Source: Hydractinia symbiolongicarpus (Eukaryota > Cnidaria > Hydrozoa > Anthoathecata > Hydractiniidae). Taken from it: 64,000 nucleotides of DNA. Of this stretch, positions 37,923-49,825 are shown one piece after another (positions within the stretch are counted from its first letter, which is position 1; each line of letters opens with the position of its first letter). The DNA is taken from assembly GCF_029227915.1 (NCBI RefSeq), contig NC_079877.1:2170001-2234000 (forward strand), in the 5' to 3' direction. The position numbers and the translations under genes were made by a program. Below the pieces are notes generated by a model. It did no database searches. It saw nothing but the letters and a program-made list of their open reading frames with translations, and was not told the origin of the DNA.

Positions 37923-39412
37923 AATCCGTTTGAGTTACAATGGTTGCGTCACATATTCGTACCAACATGTATTTAGTGATTTCCTTCCGATATTACTAAG
38001 TTGTATCGCTTTTAACAGTGAAACGATTGACCGTGGGAATTAATTCAACTGATTCTGGACTGTGACCTTATAAATGTGATTAATGCGCCAATTGGTCTCC
38101 AAGGAATAACATTCTTCTTAATTTGACATGTATGCTGGAACTCAGCGGTTACATTAGGCTCTAGGGTAGCGCTTTATTTAAAAATTTAGATAAATAAGAT
38201 TTCCTTACTGTGGGACCAATCCTGGCCGTTACCATGCGCTGAAGAAATAAAGACATTCTCAAAAACTACATTTCATTGATTTCTTGGCGGTATAATTCCG
38301 TTTGAGTTACAACGGTTGCGTCACATATTCGTACCAACATGTATTTAGCGAAAGTATTCGGATATTACTAGGTTGCATCGCTTTTAACTGTGAAACGTTT
38401 GACTGTGCGACTTAATTGAACTGCTTTTGGACTTTGACCTTATAAATGTTGTAAGTGAGACAATTAGACTCCAAGAAATAACATGCTTCTTAATTTGACA
38501 TAATTGTTGGAACTCAGCGATTACACTGGGCGCTGTGGTAACGGTTTATTTAAAAATTAAAATAAATAAGTCCTTTTTACTGTGGGACCAATCCTAGCCG
38601 TTAGCGCGCGCTGAAGATATAGAGACAGTTTCAAAAACTCCATTTCATTGACTTTCTAACGGTGTCAATCCGTTTGAGTTAGAACGTTTGCGTCACATAA
38701 TCGTATCAACATGTATTTAGTGATTTTCTTCCGATATTACTAAGTTGTATCGCTTTCAACAGAGAAACGATTGACTGTGGGACTTAATTGAACTGATTTT
38801 AGACTTTGACCTTATAAATGTAATAAATGGGCCATTTTGACTAGAAGAAATAACTTTCTCCTTAATTTGACATGATTGATGGAACTCACCGATTACACTA
38901 GGCTCTGTGGTAGCGCTTTACCTAAATATGTAGATAAATAAGTCTCCTCTTACTGTGGGACCAATCCTAGCCGTTATCGCACGCCGAAGAAATAGAGACA
39001 GTTTCAAAAACTACATTTCATTGACTTTCTAACGGTGTCAATCCGTTTGAGTTACAATGGTTGCGTCACATATTCGTACCAACATGTATTTAGTGATTTC
39101 CTTCCGATATTACTAAGTTGTATCGCTTTCAACAGAGAAACGATTGACCGTGGGAATTAATTCAACTGATTCTGGACTGTGACCTTATAAATGTAATAAA
39201 TGGGCCATTTTGACTAGAAGAAATAACATTCTCCTTAATTTGACATGATTGATGGAACTCACCGATTACACTAGGCTCTGTGGTAGCGCTTTACCTAAAA
39301 ATGTAGATAAATAAGTCTCCTCTTACTGTGGGACCAATCCTAGCCGTTATCGCACGCCGAAGAAATAGAGACAGTTTCAAAAACTACATTTCATTGACTT
39401 TCTAACGGTGTC
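37923..39412. repeat. 4-monomer unit, copy 2 (1490 bp)
   Basis: Starts: 37923, 38295, 38667, 39040. Same order B2-B3-C-D. Private changes include ATGTATGCTGG near 38128 and CTAGGGTAGC near 38161. ATAATTGTTGG near 38501 is shared with copy 3, placing copies 2 and 3 closer to each other. Confidence 0.93.
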
Positions 39413-40902
39413 AATCCGTTTGAGTTACAATGGTTGCGTCACATATTCGTACCAACATGTATTTAGTGATTTCCTTCCGATATTACTAAGTTGTATCGCT
39501 TTTAACAGTGAAACGATTGACCGTGGGAATTAATTCAACTGATTCTGGACTGTGACCTTATAAATGTGATTAATGCGCCAATTGGTCTCCAAGGAATAAC
39601 ATTCTTCTTAATTTGACATGATTGCTGGAATTCAGCGGTTACATTAGGCTCTGCGGTAGCGCTTTATTTAAAAATTTAGATAAATAAGATTTCCTTACTG
39701 TGGGACCAATCCTGGCCGTTACCATGCGCTGAAAAAATAAAGACATTCTCAAAAACTACATTTCATTGATTTCTTGGCGGTATAATTCCGTTTGAGTTAC
39801 AACGGTTGCGTCACATATTCGTACCAACATGTATTTAGCGAAAGTATTCGGATATTACTAGGTTGCATCGCTTTTAACTGTGAAACGTTTGCCTGTGCGA
39901 CTTAAGTGAACTGCTTTTGGACTTTGACCTTATAAATGTTGTAAGTGAGACAATTGGACTCCAAGAAATAACATGCTTCTTAATTTGACATAATTGTTGG
40001 AACTCAGCGATTACACTGGACGCTGTGGTAACGGTTTATTTAAAAATTAAAATAAATAAGTCATTTTTACTGTGGGAATAATCCTAGCCGTTAGCGCGCG
40101 CTGAAGATATAGAGACAGTTTCAAAAACTCCATTTCATTGACTTTCTAACGGTGTCAATCCGTTTGAGTTAGAACGTTTGCGTCACATAATCGTATCAAC
40201 ATGTATTTAGTGATTTTCTTCCGATATTACTAAGTTGTATCGCTTTCAACAGAGAAACGATTGACTGTGGGACTTAATTGAACTGATTTTGGACTTTGAC
40301 CTTATAAATGTAATAAATGGGCCATTTTGACTAGAAGAAATAACTTTCTCCTTAATTTGACATGATTGATGGAACTCACCGATTACACTAGGCTCTGTGG
40401 TAGCGCTTTACCTAAATATGTAGATAAATAAGTCTCCTCTTACTGTGGGACCAATCCTAGCCGTTATCGCACGCCGAAGAAATAGAGACAGTTTCAAAAA
40501 CTACATTTCATTGACTTTCTAACGGTGTCAATCCGTTTGAGTTACAATGGTTGCGTCACATATTCGTACCAACATGTATTTAGTGATTTCCTTCCGATAT
40601 TACTAAGTTGTATCGCTTTCAACAGAGAAACGATTGACCGTGGGAATTAATTCAACTGATTCTGGACTGTGACCTTATAAATGTAATAAATGGGCCATTT
40701 TGACTAGAAGAAATAACATTCTCCTTAATTTGACATGATTGATGGAACTCACCGATTACACTAGGCTCTGTGGTAGCGCTTTACCTAAAAATGTAGATAA
40801 ATAAGTCTCCTCTTACTGTGGGACCAATCCTAGCCGTTATCGCACGCCGAAGAAATAGAGACAGTTTCAAAAACTACATTTCATTGACTTTCTAACGTTG
40901 TC
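39413..40902. repeat. 4-monomer unit, copy 3 (1490 bp)
   Basis: Starts: 39413, 39785, 40157, 40530. Same order again. GCGCTGAAAAAATAAAG near 39726 is a mark shared with the B2 monomers at 42394 and 44632, linking this copy with the following 6-mer block. Confidence 0.92.
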
Positions 40903-41275
40903 AATCCGTTTGGGTTACAATGGTTGCGTCACATATTCGTACCAACATGTATTTAGTGATTTCCTTCCGATATTACTAATTTGTATCGCTTTCAACAGAG
41001 AAACGATTGACCGTGGGAATTAATTCAACTGATTCTGGACTGTGACCTTATAAATGTAATAAATGGGCCATTTTGACTAGAAGAAATAACATTCTCCTTA
41101 ATTTGACATGATTGATGGAACTCACCGATTACACTAGGCTCTGTGGTAGCGCTTTACCTAAAAATGTAGATAAATAAGTCTCCTCTTACTGTGGGACCAA
41201 TCCTAGCCGTTATCGCACGCCGAAGAAATAGAGACAGTTTCAAAAACTACATTTCATTGACTTTCTAACGTTGTC
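40903..41275. repeat. Extra D monomer
   Basis: A D-type monomer (TTTGGGTTACAATGG at its start, ATTACTAATTTG) repeating the D at 40530. With the D starting the next block it makes a short run of identical-type monomers, suggesting a single-monomer amplification. Confidence 0.85.
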
Positions 41276-43513
41276 AATCCGTTTGAGTTACAATGGTTGC
41301 GTCACATATTCGTACCAACATGTATTTAGTGATTTCCTTCCGATATTAGTAATTTGTATCGCTTTCAACAGAGAAACGATTGACCGTGGGAATTAATTCA
41401 ACTGATTCTGGACTGTGACCTTATAAATGTAATAAATGGGCCATTTTGACTAGAAGAAATAACATTCTCCTTAATTTGACATGATTGATGGAACTCACCG
41501 ATTACACTAGGCTCTGTGGTAGCGCTTTACCTAAAAATGTAGATAAATAAGTCTCCTCTTACTGTGGGACCAATCCTAGCCGTTATCACACGCCGAAGAA
41601 ATAGAGACAGTTTCAAAAACTACATTTCATTGACTTTCTAACGGTGTCAATCCGTTTGAGTTACAATGGTTGCGTCACATATTCGTACCAACATGTATTT
41701 AGTGATTTCCTTCCGATATTACTAGGTTGCATCGCTTTTAACTGTGAAACGTTTGACTGTGCGACTTAATTGAACTGCTTTTGGACTTTGACCTTATAAA
41801 TGTTGTAAGTGAGACAATTGGACTCCAAGAAATAACATTCTTCTTAATTTGACATAATTGCTGGAACTCAGCGATTACACTGGGCGCTGTGGTAACGGTT
41901 TATTTAAAAATTAAAATAAATAAGTCATTTTTACTGTGGGACCAATCCTAGCCGTTAGCGCGCGCTGAAGATATAGAGACAGTTTCAAAAACTCCATTTC
42001 ATTGACTTTCTAATGGTGTCAATCCGTTTGAGTTAGAACGTTTGCGTCACATAATCGTACCAACATGTATTTAGTGATTTTCTTCCGATATTACTAAGTT
42101 GTATCGCTTTCAACAGAGAAACGATTGACTGTGGGACTTAATTGAACTGATTTTGGACTTTGACCTTATAAATGTAATAAATGGGCCATTTTGACTAGAA
42201 GAAATAACATTCTCCTTAATTTGACATGATTGATGGAACTCACCGATTACACTAGGCTCTGTGGTAGCGCTTTACCTAAAAATGTAGATAAATAAGTCTC
42301 CTCTTACTGTGGGACCAATCCTAGCCGTTGTCGCACGCCGAAGAAATAGAGACAGTTTCAAAAACTACATTTCATTGACTTTCTAACGGTGTCAATCCGT
42401 TTGAGTTACAATGGTTGCGTCACATATTCGTACCAACATGTATTTAGTGATTTCCTTCCGATATTACTAAGTTGTATCGCTTTTAACAGTGAAACGATTG
42501 ACCGTGGGAATTAATTCAACTGATTCTGGACTGTGACCTTATAAATGTGATTAATGCGCCAATTGGTCTCCAAGGAATAACATTCTTCTTAATTTGACAT
42601 GATTGCTGGAATTCAGCGGTTACATTAGGCTCTGCGGTAGCGCTTTATTTAAAAATTTAGATAAATAAGATTTCCTTACTGTGGGACCAATCCTGGCCGT
42701 TACCATGCGCTGAAAAAATAAAGACATTCTCAAAAACTACATTTCATTGATTTCTTGGCGGTATAATTCCGTTTGAGTTACAACAGTTGCGTCACATATT
42801 CGTACCAACATGTATTTAGCGAAAGTATTCGGATATTACTAGGTTGCATCGCTTTTAACTGTGAAACGTTTGACTGTGCGACTTAATTGAACTGCTTTTG
42901 GACTTTGACCTTATAAATGTTGTAAGTGAGACAATTGGACTCCAAGAAATAACATTCTTCGTAATTTGACATAATTGCTGGAACTCAGCGATTACACAGG
43001 GCGCTGTGGTAACGGTTTATTTAAAAATTAAAATAAATAAGTCATTTTTACTGTGGGACCAACCCTAGCCGTTAGCGCGCGCTGAAGATATAGAGACAGT
43101 TTCAAAAACTCCATTTCATTGACTTTCTAACAGTGTCAATCCGTTTGAGTTAGAACGTTTGCGTCACATAATCGTACCAACATGTATTTAGTGATTTTCT
43201 TCCGATATTACTAAGTTGTATCGCTTTCAACAGAGAAACGATTGTCTGTGGGACTTAATTGAACTGATTTTGGACTTTGACCTTATAAATGTAATAAATG
43301 GGCCATTTTTTTTACTAGAATAAATAACATTCTCCTTAATTTGACATGATTGATGGAACTTACCGATTACACTAGGCTCTGTGGTAGCGCTTTACCTAAA
43401 AATGTAGATAAATAAGTCTCCTCTTACTGTGGGACCAATCCTAGCCGTTATCGCACGCCGAAGAAATAGAGACAGTTTCAAAAACTACATTTCATTGACT
43501 TTCTAACGTTGTC
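41276..43513. repeat. Second 6-monomer unit, copy 1 (2238 bp)
   Basis: Starts: 41276 (D), 41649 (B2-or-D/B3 hybrid), 42021 (C), 42394 (B2), 42766 (B3), 43138 (C with a T-run). Marks shared with copy 2 at exactly 2238 bases: GATATTAGTAATTTG, the hybrid junction TTCCGATATTACTAGG, GCCGTTGTCGCACG, GGACCAACCCTAG, and GGCCATTTTTTTTACTAG. Confidence 0.94.
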
Positions 43514-45751
43514 AATCCGTTTGAGTTACAATGGTTGCGTCACATATTCGTACCAACATGTATTTAGTGATTTCCTTCCGATATTAGTAATTTGTATCGC
43601 TTTCAACAGAGAAACGATTGACCGTGGGAATTAATTCAACTGATTCTGGACTGTGACCTTATAAATGTAATAAATGGGCCATTTTGACTAGAAGAAATAA
43701 CATTCTCCTTAATTTGACATGATTGATGGAACTCACCGATTACACTAGGCTCTGTGGTAGCGCTTTACCTAAAAATGTAGATAAATAAGTCTCCTCTTAC
43801 TGTGGGACCAATCCTAGCCGTTATCACACGCCGAAGAAATAGAGACAGTTTCAAAAACTACATTTCATTGACTTTCTAACGGTGTCAATCCGTTTGAGTT
43901 ACAATGGTTGCGTCACATATTCGTACCAACATGTATTTAGTGATTTCCTTCCGATATTACTAGGTTGCATCGCTTTTAACTGTGAAACGTTTGACTGTGC
44001 GACTTATTTGAACTGCTTTTGGACTTTGACCTTATAAATGTTGTAAGTGAGACAATTGGACTCCAAGAAATAACATTCTTCTTAATTTGACATAATTGCT
44101 GGAACTCAGCGATTACACTGGGCGCTGTGGTAACGGTTTATTTAAAAATTAAAATAAATAAGTCATTTTTACTGTGGGACCAATCCTAGCCTTTAGCGCG
44201 CGCTGAAGATATAGAGACAGTTTCAAAAACTCCATTTCATTGACTTTCTAATGGTGTCAATCCGTTTGAGTTAGAACGTTTGCGTCACATAATCGTACCA
44301 ACATGTATTTAGTGATTTTCTTCCGATATTACTAAGTTGTATCGCTTTCAACAGAGAAACGATTGACTGTGGGACTTAATTGAACTGATTTTGGACTTTG
44401 ACCTTATAAATGTAATAAATGGGCCATTTTGACTAGAAGAAATAACATTCTCCTTAATTTGACATGATTGATGGAACTCACCGATTACACTAGGCTCTGT
44501 GGTAGCGCTTTACCTAAAAATGTAGATAAATAAGTCTCCTCTTACTGTGGGACCAATCCTAGCCGTTGTCGCACGCCGAAGAAATAGAGACAGTTTCAAA
44601 AACTACATTTCATTGACTTTCTAACGGTGTCAATCCGTTTGAGTTACAATGGTTGCGTCACATATTCGTACCAACATGTATTTAGTGATTTCCTTCCGAT
44701 ATTACTAAGTTGTATCGCTTTTAACAGTGAAACGATTGACCGTGGGAATTAATTCAACTGATTCTGGACTGTGACCTTATAAATGTGATTAATGCGCCAA
44801 TTGGTCTCCAAGGAATAACATTCTTCTTAATTTGACATGATTGCTGGAATTCAGCGGTTACATTAGGCTCTGCGGTAGCGCTTTATTTAAAAATTTAGAT
44901 AAATAAGATTTCCTTACTGTGGGACCAATCCTGGCCGTTACCATGCGCTGAAAAAATAAAGACATTCTCAAAAACTACATTTCATTGATTTCTTGGCGGT
45001 ATAATTCCGTTTGAGTTACAACAGTTGCGTCACATATTCGTACCAACATGTATTTAGCGAAAGTATTCGGATATTACTAGGTTGCATCGCTTTTAACTGT
45101 GAAACGTTTGACTGTGCGACTTAATTGAACTGCTTTTGGACTTTGACCTTATAAATGTTGTAAGTGAGACAATTGGACTCCAAGAAATAACATTCTTCGT
45201 AATTTGACATAATTGCTGGAACTCAGCGATTACACAGGGCGCTGTGGTAACGGTTTATTTAAAAATTAAAATAAATAAGTCATTTTTACTGTGGGACCAA
45301 CCCTAGCCGTTAGCGCGCGCTGAAGATATAGAGACAGTTTCAAAAACTCCATTTCATTGACTTTCTAACGGTGTCAATCCGTTTGAGTTAGAACGTTTGC
45401 GTCACATAATCGTACCAACATGTATTTAGTGATTTTCTTCCGATATTACTAAGTTGTATCGCTTTCAACAGAGAAACGATTGTCTGTGGGACTTAATTGA
45501 ACTGATTTTGGACTTTGACCTTATAAATGTAATAAATGGGCCATTTTTTTTACTAGAATAAATAACATTCTCCTTAATTTGACATGATTGATGGAACTTA
45601 CCGATTACACTAGGCTCTGTGGTAGCGCTTTACCTAAAAATGTAGATAAATAAGTCTCCTCTTACTGTGGGACCAATCCTAGACGTTATCGCACGCCGAA
45701 GAAATAGAGACAGTTTCAAAAACTACATTTCATTGACTTTCTAACGGTGTC
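43514..45751. repeat. Second 6-monomer unit, copy 2 (2238 bp)
   Basis: Starts: 43514, 43887, 44259, 44632, 45004, 45376. Direct tandem copy of 41276-43513, keeping its private marks. Differences such as GACTTATTTGAACTGC near 44001 and TAGCCTTTAGCG near 44189 are copy-specific, so the duplication is young. Confidence 0.94.
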
Positions 45752-48700
45752 AATCCGTTTGAGTTACAATGGTTGCGTCACATATTAGTACCAACATGTA
45801 TTTAGTGATTTCCTTCCGATATTACTAAGTTGTATCGCTTTTAACAGTGAAACGATTGACCGTGGGAATTAATTCAACTGATTCTGGACTGTGACCTTAT
45901 AAATGTGATTAATGCGCCAATTGGTCTCCAAGGAATAACATTCTTCTTAATTTGACATGATTGCTGAAATTCAGCGGTTACATTAGGCTCTGCGGTAGCG
46001 CTTTATTTAAAAATTTAGATAAATAAGATTTCCTTACTGTGGGGCCAATCCTGGCCGTTACCATGCGCTGAATAAATAAAGACATTCTCAAAAACTACAT
46101 TTCATTGATTTGTTGGCGGTATAATTCCGTTTGAGTTACAACGGTTGCGTCACATATTCGTACCAACATGTATTTAGCGAAAGTATTCGGATATTACTAG
46201 GTTGCATCGCTTTTAACTGTGAAACGTTTGACTGTGCGACTTAATTGAACTGCTTTTGGACTTTGACCTTATAAATGTTGTAAGTGAGACAATTGGACTC
46301 CAAGAAATAACATGCTTCTTAATTTGACATAATTGCTGGAACTCAGCGATTACACTGGGCGCTGTGGTAACGGTTTATTTAAAAATTAAAATAAATAAGT
46401 CATTTTTACTGTGGGACCAATCCTAGCCGTTAGCGCGCGCTGAAGATATAGAGACAGTTTCAAAAACTCCATTTCATTGACTTTCTAACGGTGTCAATCC
46501 GTTTGAGTTAGAACGTTTGCGTCACATAATCGTACCAACATGTATTTAGTGATTTTCTTCCGATATTACTAAGTTGTATCGCTTTCAACAGAGAAACGAT
46601 TGACTGTGGGACTTAATTGAACTGATTTTGGACTTTGACCTTATAAATGTAATAAATGGGCCATTTTAACTAGAAGAAATAACATTCTCCTTAATTTGAC
46701 ATGATTGATGGAACTCACCGATTACACTAGGCTCTGTGGTAGCGCTTTACCTAAAAATGTAGATAAATAAGTCTCCTCTTACTGTGGGACCAATCCTAGC
46801 CGTTATCGCACGCCGAAGAAATAGAGACAGTTTCAAAAACTACATTTCATTGACTTTCTAACGGTGTCAATCCGTTTGAGTTACAATGGTTGCGTCACAT
46901 ATTCGTACCAACATGTATTTAGTGATTTTCTTCCGATATTACTAAGTTGTATCGCTTTCAACAGAGAAACGATTGACCGTGGGAATTAATTCAACTGATT
47001 CTGGACTGTGGACTTATAAATGTAATAAATGGGCCATTTTGACTAGAAGAAATAACATTCTCCTTAATTTGACATGATTGATGGAACTCACCGATTACAC
47101 TAGGCTCTGTGGTAGCGCTTTACCTAAAAATGTAGATAAATAAGTCTCCTCTTACTGTGGGACCAATGCTAGCCGTTATCGCACGCCGAAGAAATAGAGA
47201 CAGTTTCAAAAACTACATTTCATTGACTTTCTAACGGTGTCAATCCGTTTGAGTTACAATGGTTGCGTCACATATTCGTACCAACATGTATTTAGTGATT
47301 TCCTTCCGATATTACTAAGTTGTATCGCTTTCAACAGAGAAAGAATTGACCGCGGGAATTAATTCAACTGATTCTGGTCTGTGACCTTATAAATGTAATA
47401 AATGGGCCATTTTGACTAGAAGAAATAACATTCTCCTTAGTTTGACATGATTGATGGAACTCACCGATTACACTAGGCTCTGTGGTAGCGCTTTACCTAA
47501 AAATGTAGATAAATAAGTCTCCACTTACTGTGGGACCAATCCTAGCCGTTATCGCACGCCGAAGAAATAGAGACAGTTTCAAAAACTACATTTCATTGAC
47601 TTTCTAACGGTGTCAATCCGTTTGAGTTACAATGGTTGCGTCACATATTCGTACCAACATGTAATTAGTGATTTCCTTCCGATATTACTAAGTTGTATCG
47701 CTTTCAACAGAGAAACGATTGACCGTGGGAATTAATTCAACTGATTCTGGAATGTGACCTTATAAATGTAATAAATGGGCCATTTTGACTAGAAGAAATA
47801 ACATTCTCCTTAATTTGACATGATTGATGGAACTCACCGATTACACTAGGCTCTGTGGTAGCGCTTTAACTAAAAATGTAGATAAATAAGTCTCCTCTTA
47901 CTGTGGGACCAATCCTAGCCGTTATCGCACGCCGAAGAAATAGAGACAGTTTCAAAAACTACATTTCATTGACTTTCTAACGGTGTCAATCCGTTTGAGT
48001 TACAATGGTTGCGTCACATATTCGTACCAACATGTATTTAGTGATTTCCTTCCGATATTACTAAGTTGTATCGCTTTTAACAGTGAAACGATTGACCGTG
48101 GGAATTAATTCAACTGATTCTGGACTGTGACCTTATAAATGTGATTAATGCGCCAATTGGTCTTCAAGGAATAACATTCTTCTTAATTTGACATGATTGC
48201 TGGAATTCAGCGGTTACATTAGGCTCTGCGGTAGCGCTTTATTTAAAAATTTAGATAAATAAGATTTCCTTACTGTGGGACCAATCCTGGCCGTTACCAT
48301 GCGCTGAAGAAATAAAGACATTCTCAAAAACTACATTTCATTGATTTCTTGGCGGTATAATTCCGTTTGAGTTACAACGGTTGCGTCACATATTCGTACC
48401 AACATGTATTTAGCGAAAGTATTCGGATATTACTAGGTTGCATCGCTTTTAACTGTGAAACGTTTGACTGTGCGACTTAATTGAACTGCTTTTGGACTTT
48501 GACCTTATAAATGATGTAAGTGAGACAATTGGACTCCAAGAAATAACATTCTTCTTAATTTGACATAATTGCTGGAACTCAGCGATTACACTGGGCGCTG
48601 TGGTAACGGTTTTTTTAAAATTTAAAATAAATAAGTCATTTTTACTGTGGGACCAATCCTAGCCGTTAGCGCGCGCTGAAGATATAGAGACAGTTTCAAA

Positions 48701-49476
48701 AACTCCATTTCATTGACTTTCTAACGGTGTCAATCCGTTTGAGTTTGAACGTTTGCGTCACATAATCGTACCAACATGTATTTAGTGATTTTCTTCCGAT
48801 ATTACTAAGTTGTATCGCTTTCAACAGAGAAACGATTGACTGTGGGACTTAATTGAACTGATTTTGGACTTCGACCTTATAAATGTAATAAATGGGCCAT
48901 TTTGACTACAAGAAATAACATTCTCCTTAATTTGACATTATTGATGGAACTCACCGATTACACTAGGCTCTGTGGTAGCAATTTACCTAAAAATGTAGAT
49001 AAATAAGTCTCCTCTTACTGTGGGACCAATCCTGGCCATTATCGCGCGCTGAAGAAATAGAGACAGTTTTAAAAACTACATTTCATTGATTTCTTGGCGG
49101 TATAATTCCGTTTGAGTTACAGCGGTTGCGTCACATATTCGTACCAACATGTATTTAGCAAAAGTATTCGGATATTACTAGGTTGCATCGCTTTTAACTG
49201 TGAAACGTTTGACTGTGCGACTTAATTGAACTGCTTTTGGACTTTGACCTTATAAATGATGTAAGTGAGACAATTGGACTCCAAGAAATAACATTCTTCT
49301 TAGTTTGACATGATTGATGGAACTCACCGATTACACTGGGCGCTGTGGTAGCGATTCATTTAAAATTTTAGATGAATAAGTCATTTTTACTGTAGGACCA
49401 ATCCTAGCCGTTAGCGCGCGCTGAAGATATAGAGACAGTTTCAAAAACTCCATTTCATTGACTTTCTAACGGTGTC
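45752..49476. repeat. 4-mer-derived block with a triple D
   Basis: Starts: 45752 (B2), 46124 (B3), 46496 (C), 46869, 47242, 47615 (three D), 47988 (B2), 48360 (B3), 48732 (C), 49105 (B3-like). The order is the B2-B3-C-D unit with D expanded to three. The D monomers are consecutive and 373 bp each. The final monomer keeps GCAAAAGTATTCGG and then changes to a GATGGAACTCACCG / AAAATTTTAGATGAATAAG 3' half. Confidence 0.88.
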
Positions 49477-49825
49477 AATCCGTTTGAGTTACAACGGTTG
49501 CCTCACATAATCGTACCAACATGTATTTACTGATTTTCTTACGATATTACTAAGTTGTATCGCTTTCAACAGTGAAACGATTGACTGTGGGACTTAGTTG
49601 AACTGATTTTGGACTTTGACCTTATAAATGTAATAAATTAGCCATTTTGACTAAAAGAAATAACATTCTTCTTAATTTGACATGATTGCTGGAACTCAGC
49701 GATTACACGGAGCGCTGTCGTAGCGCCTTGTTTAAGAGTTAAGATAAATAAGTCATTTATTACTGTGGAAACAATCCTAGCCGTTATCGCACGCCGAAGA
49801 AATAGAGACAGTTTCAAAAACTACA
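49477..49825. repeat. Short 349-bp E monomer (24 bp missing), copy 1
   Basis: At the 3' end AAACTACATT is joined directly to ACCGTTTGAG, where normal monomers have 25 further bases between ACATT and CCGTTTGAG. The net loss is 24 bp. The identical junction at 52805-53153 and 54645-54993 shows one deletion event later spread by duplication. Confidence 0.93.
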
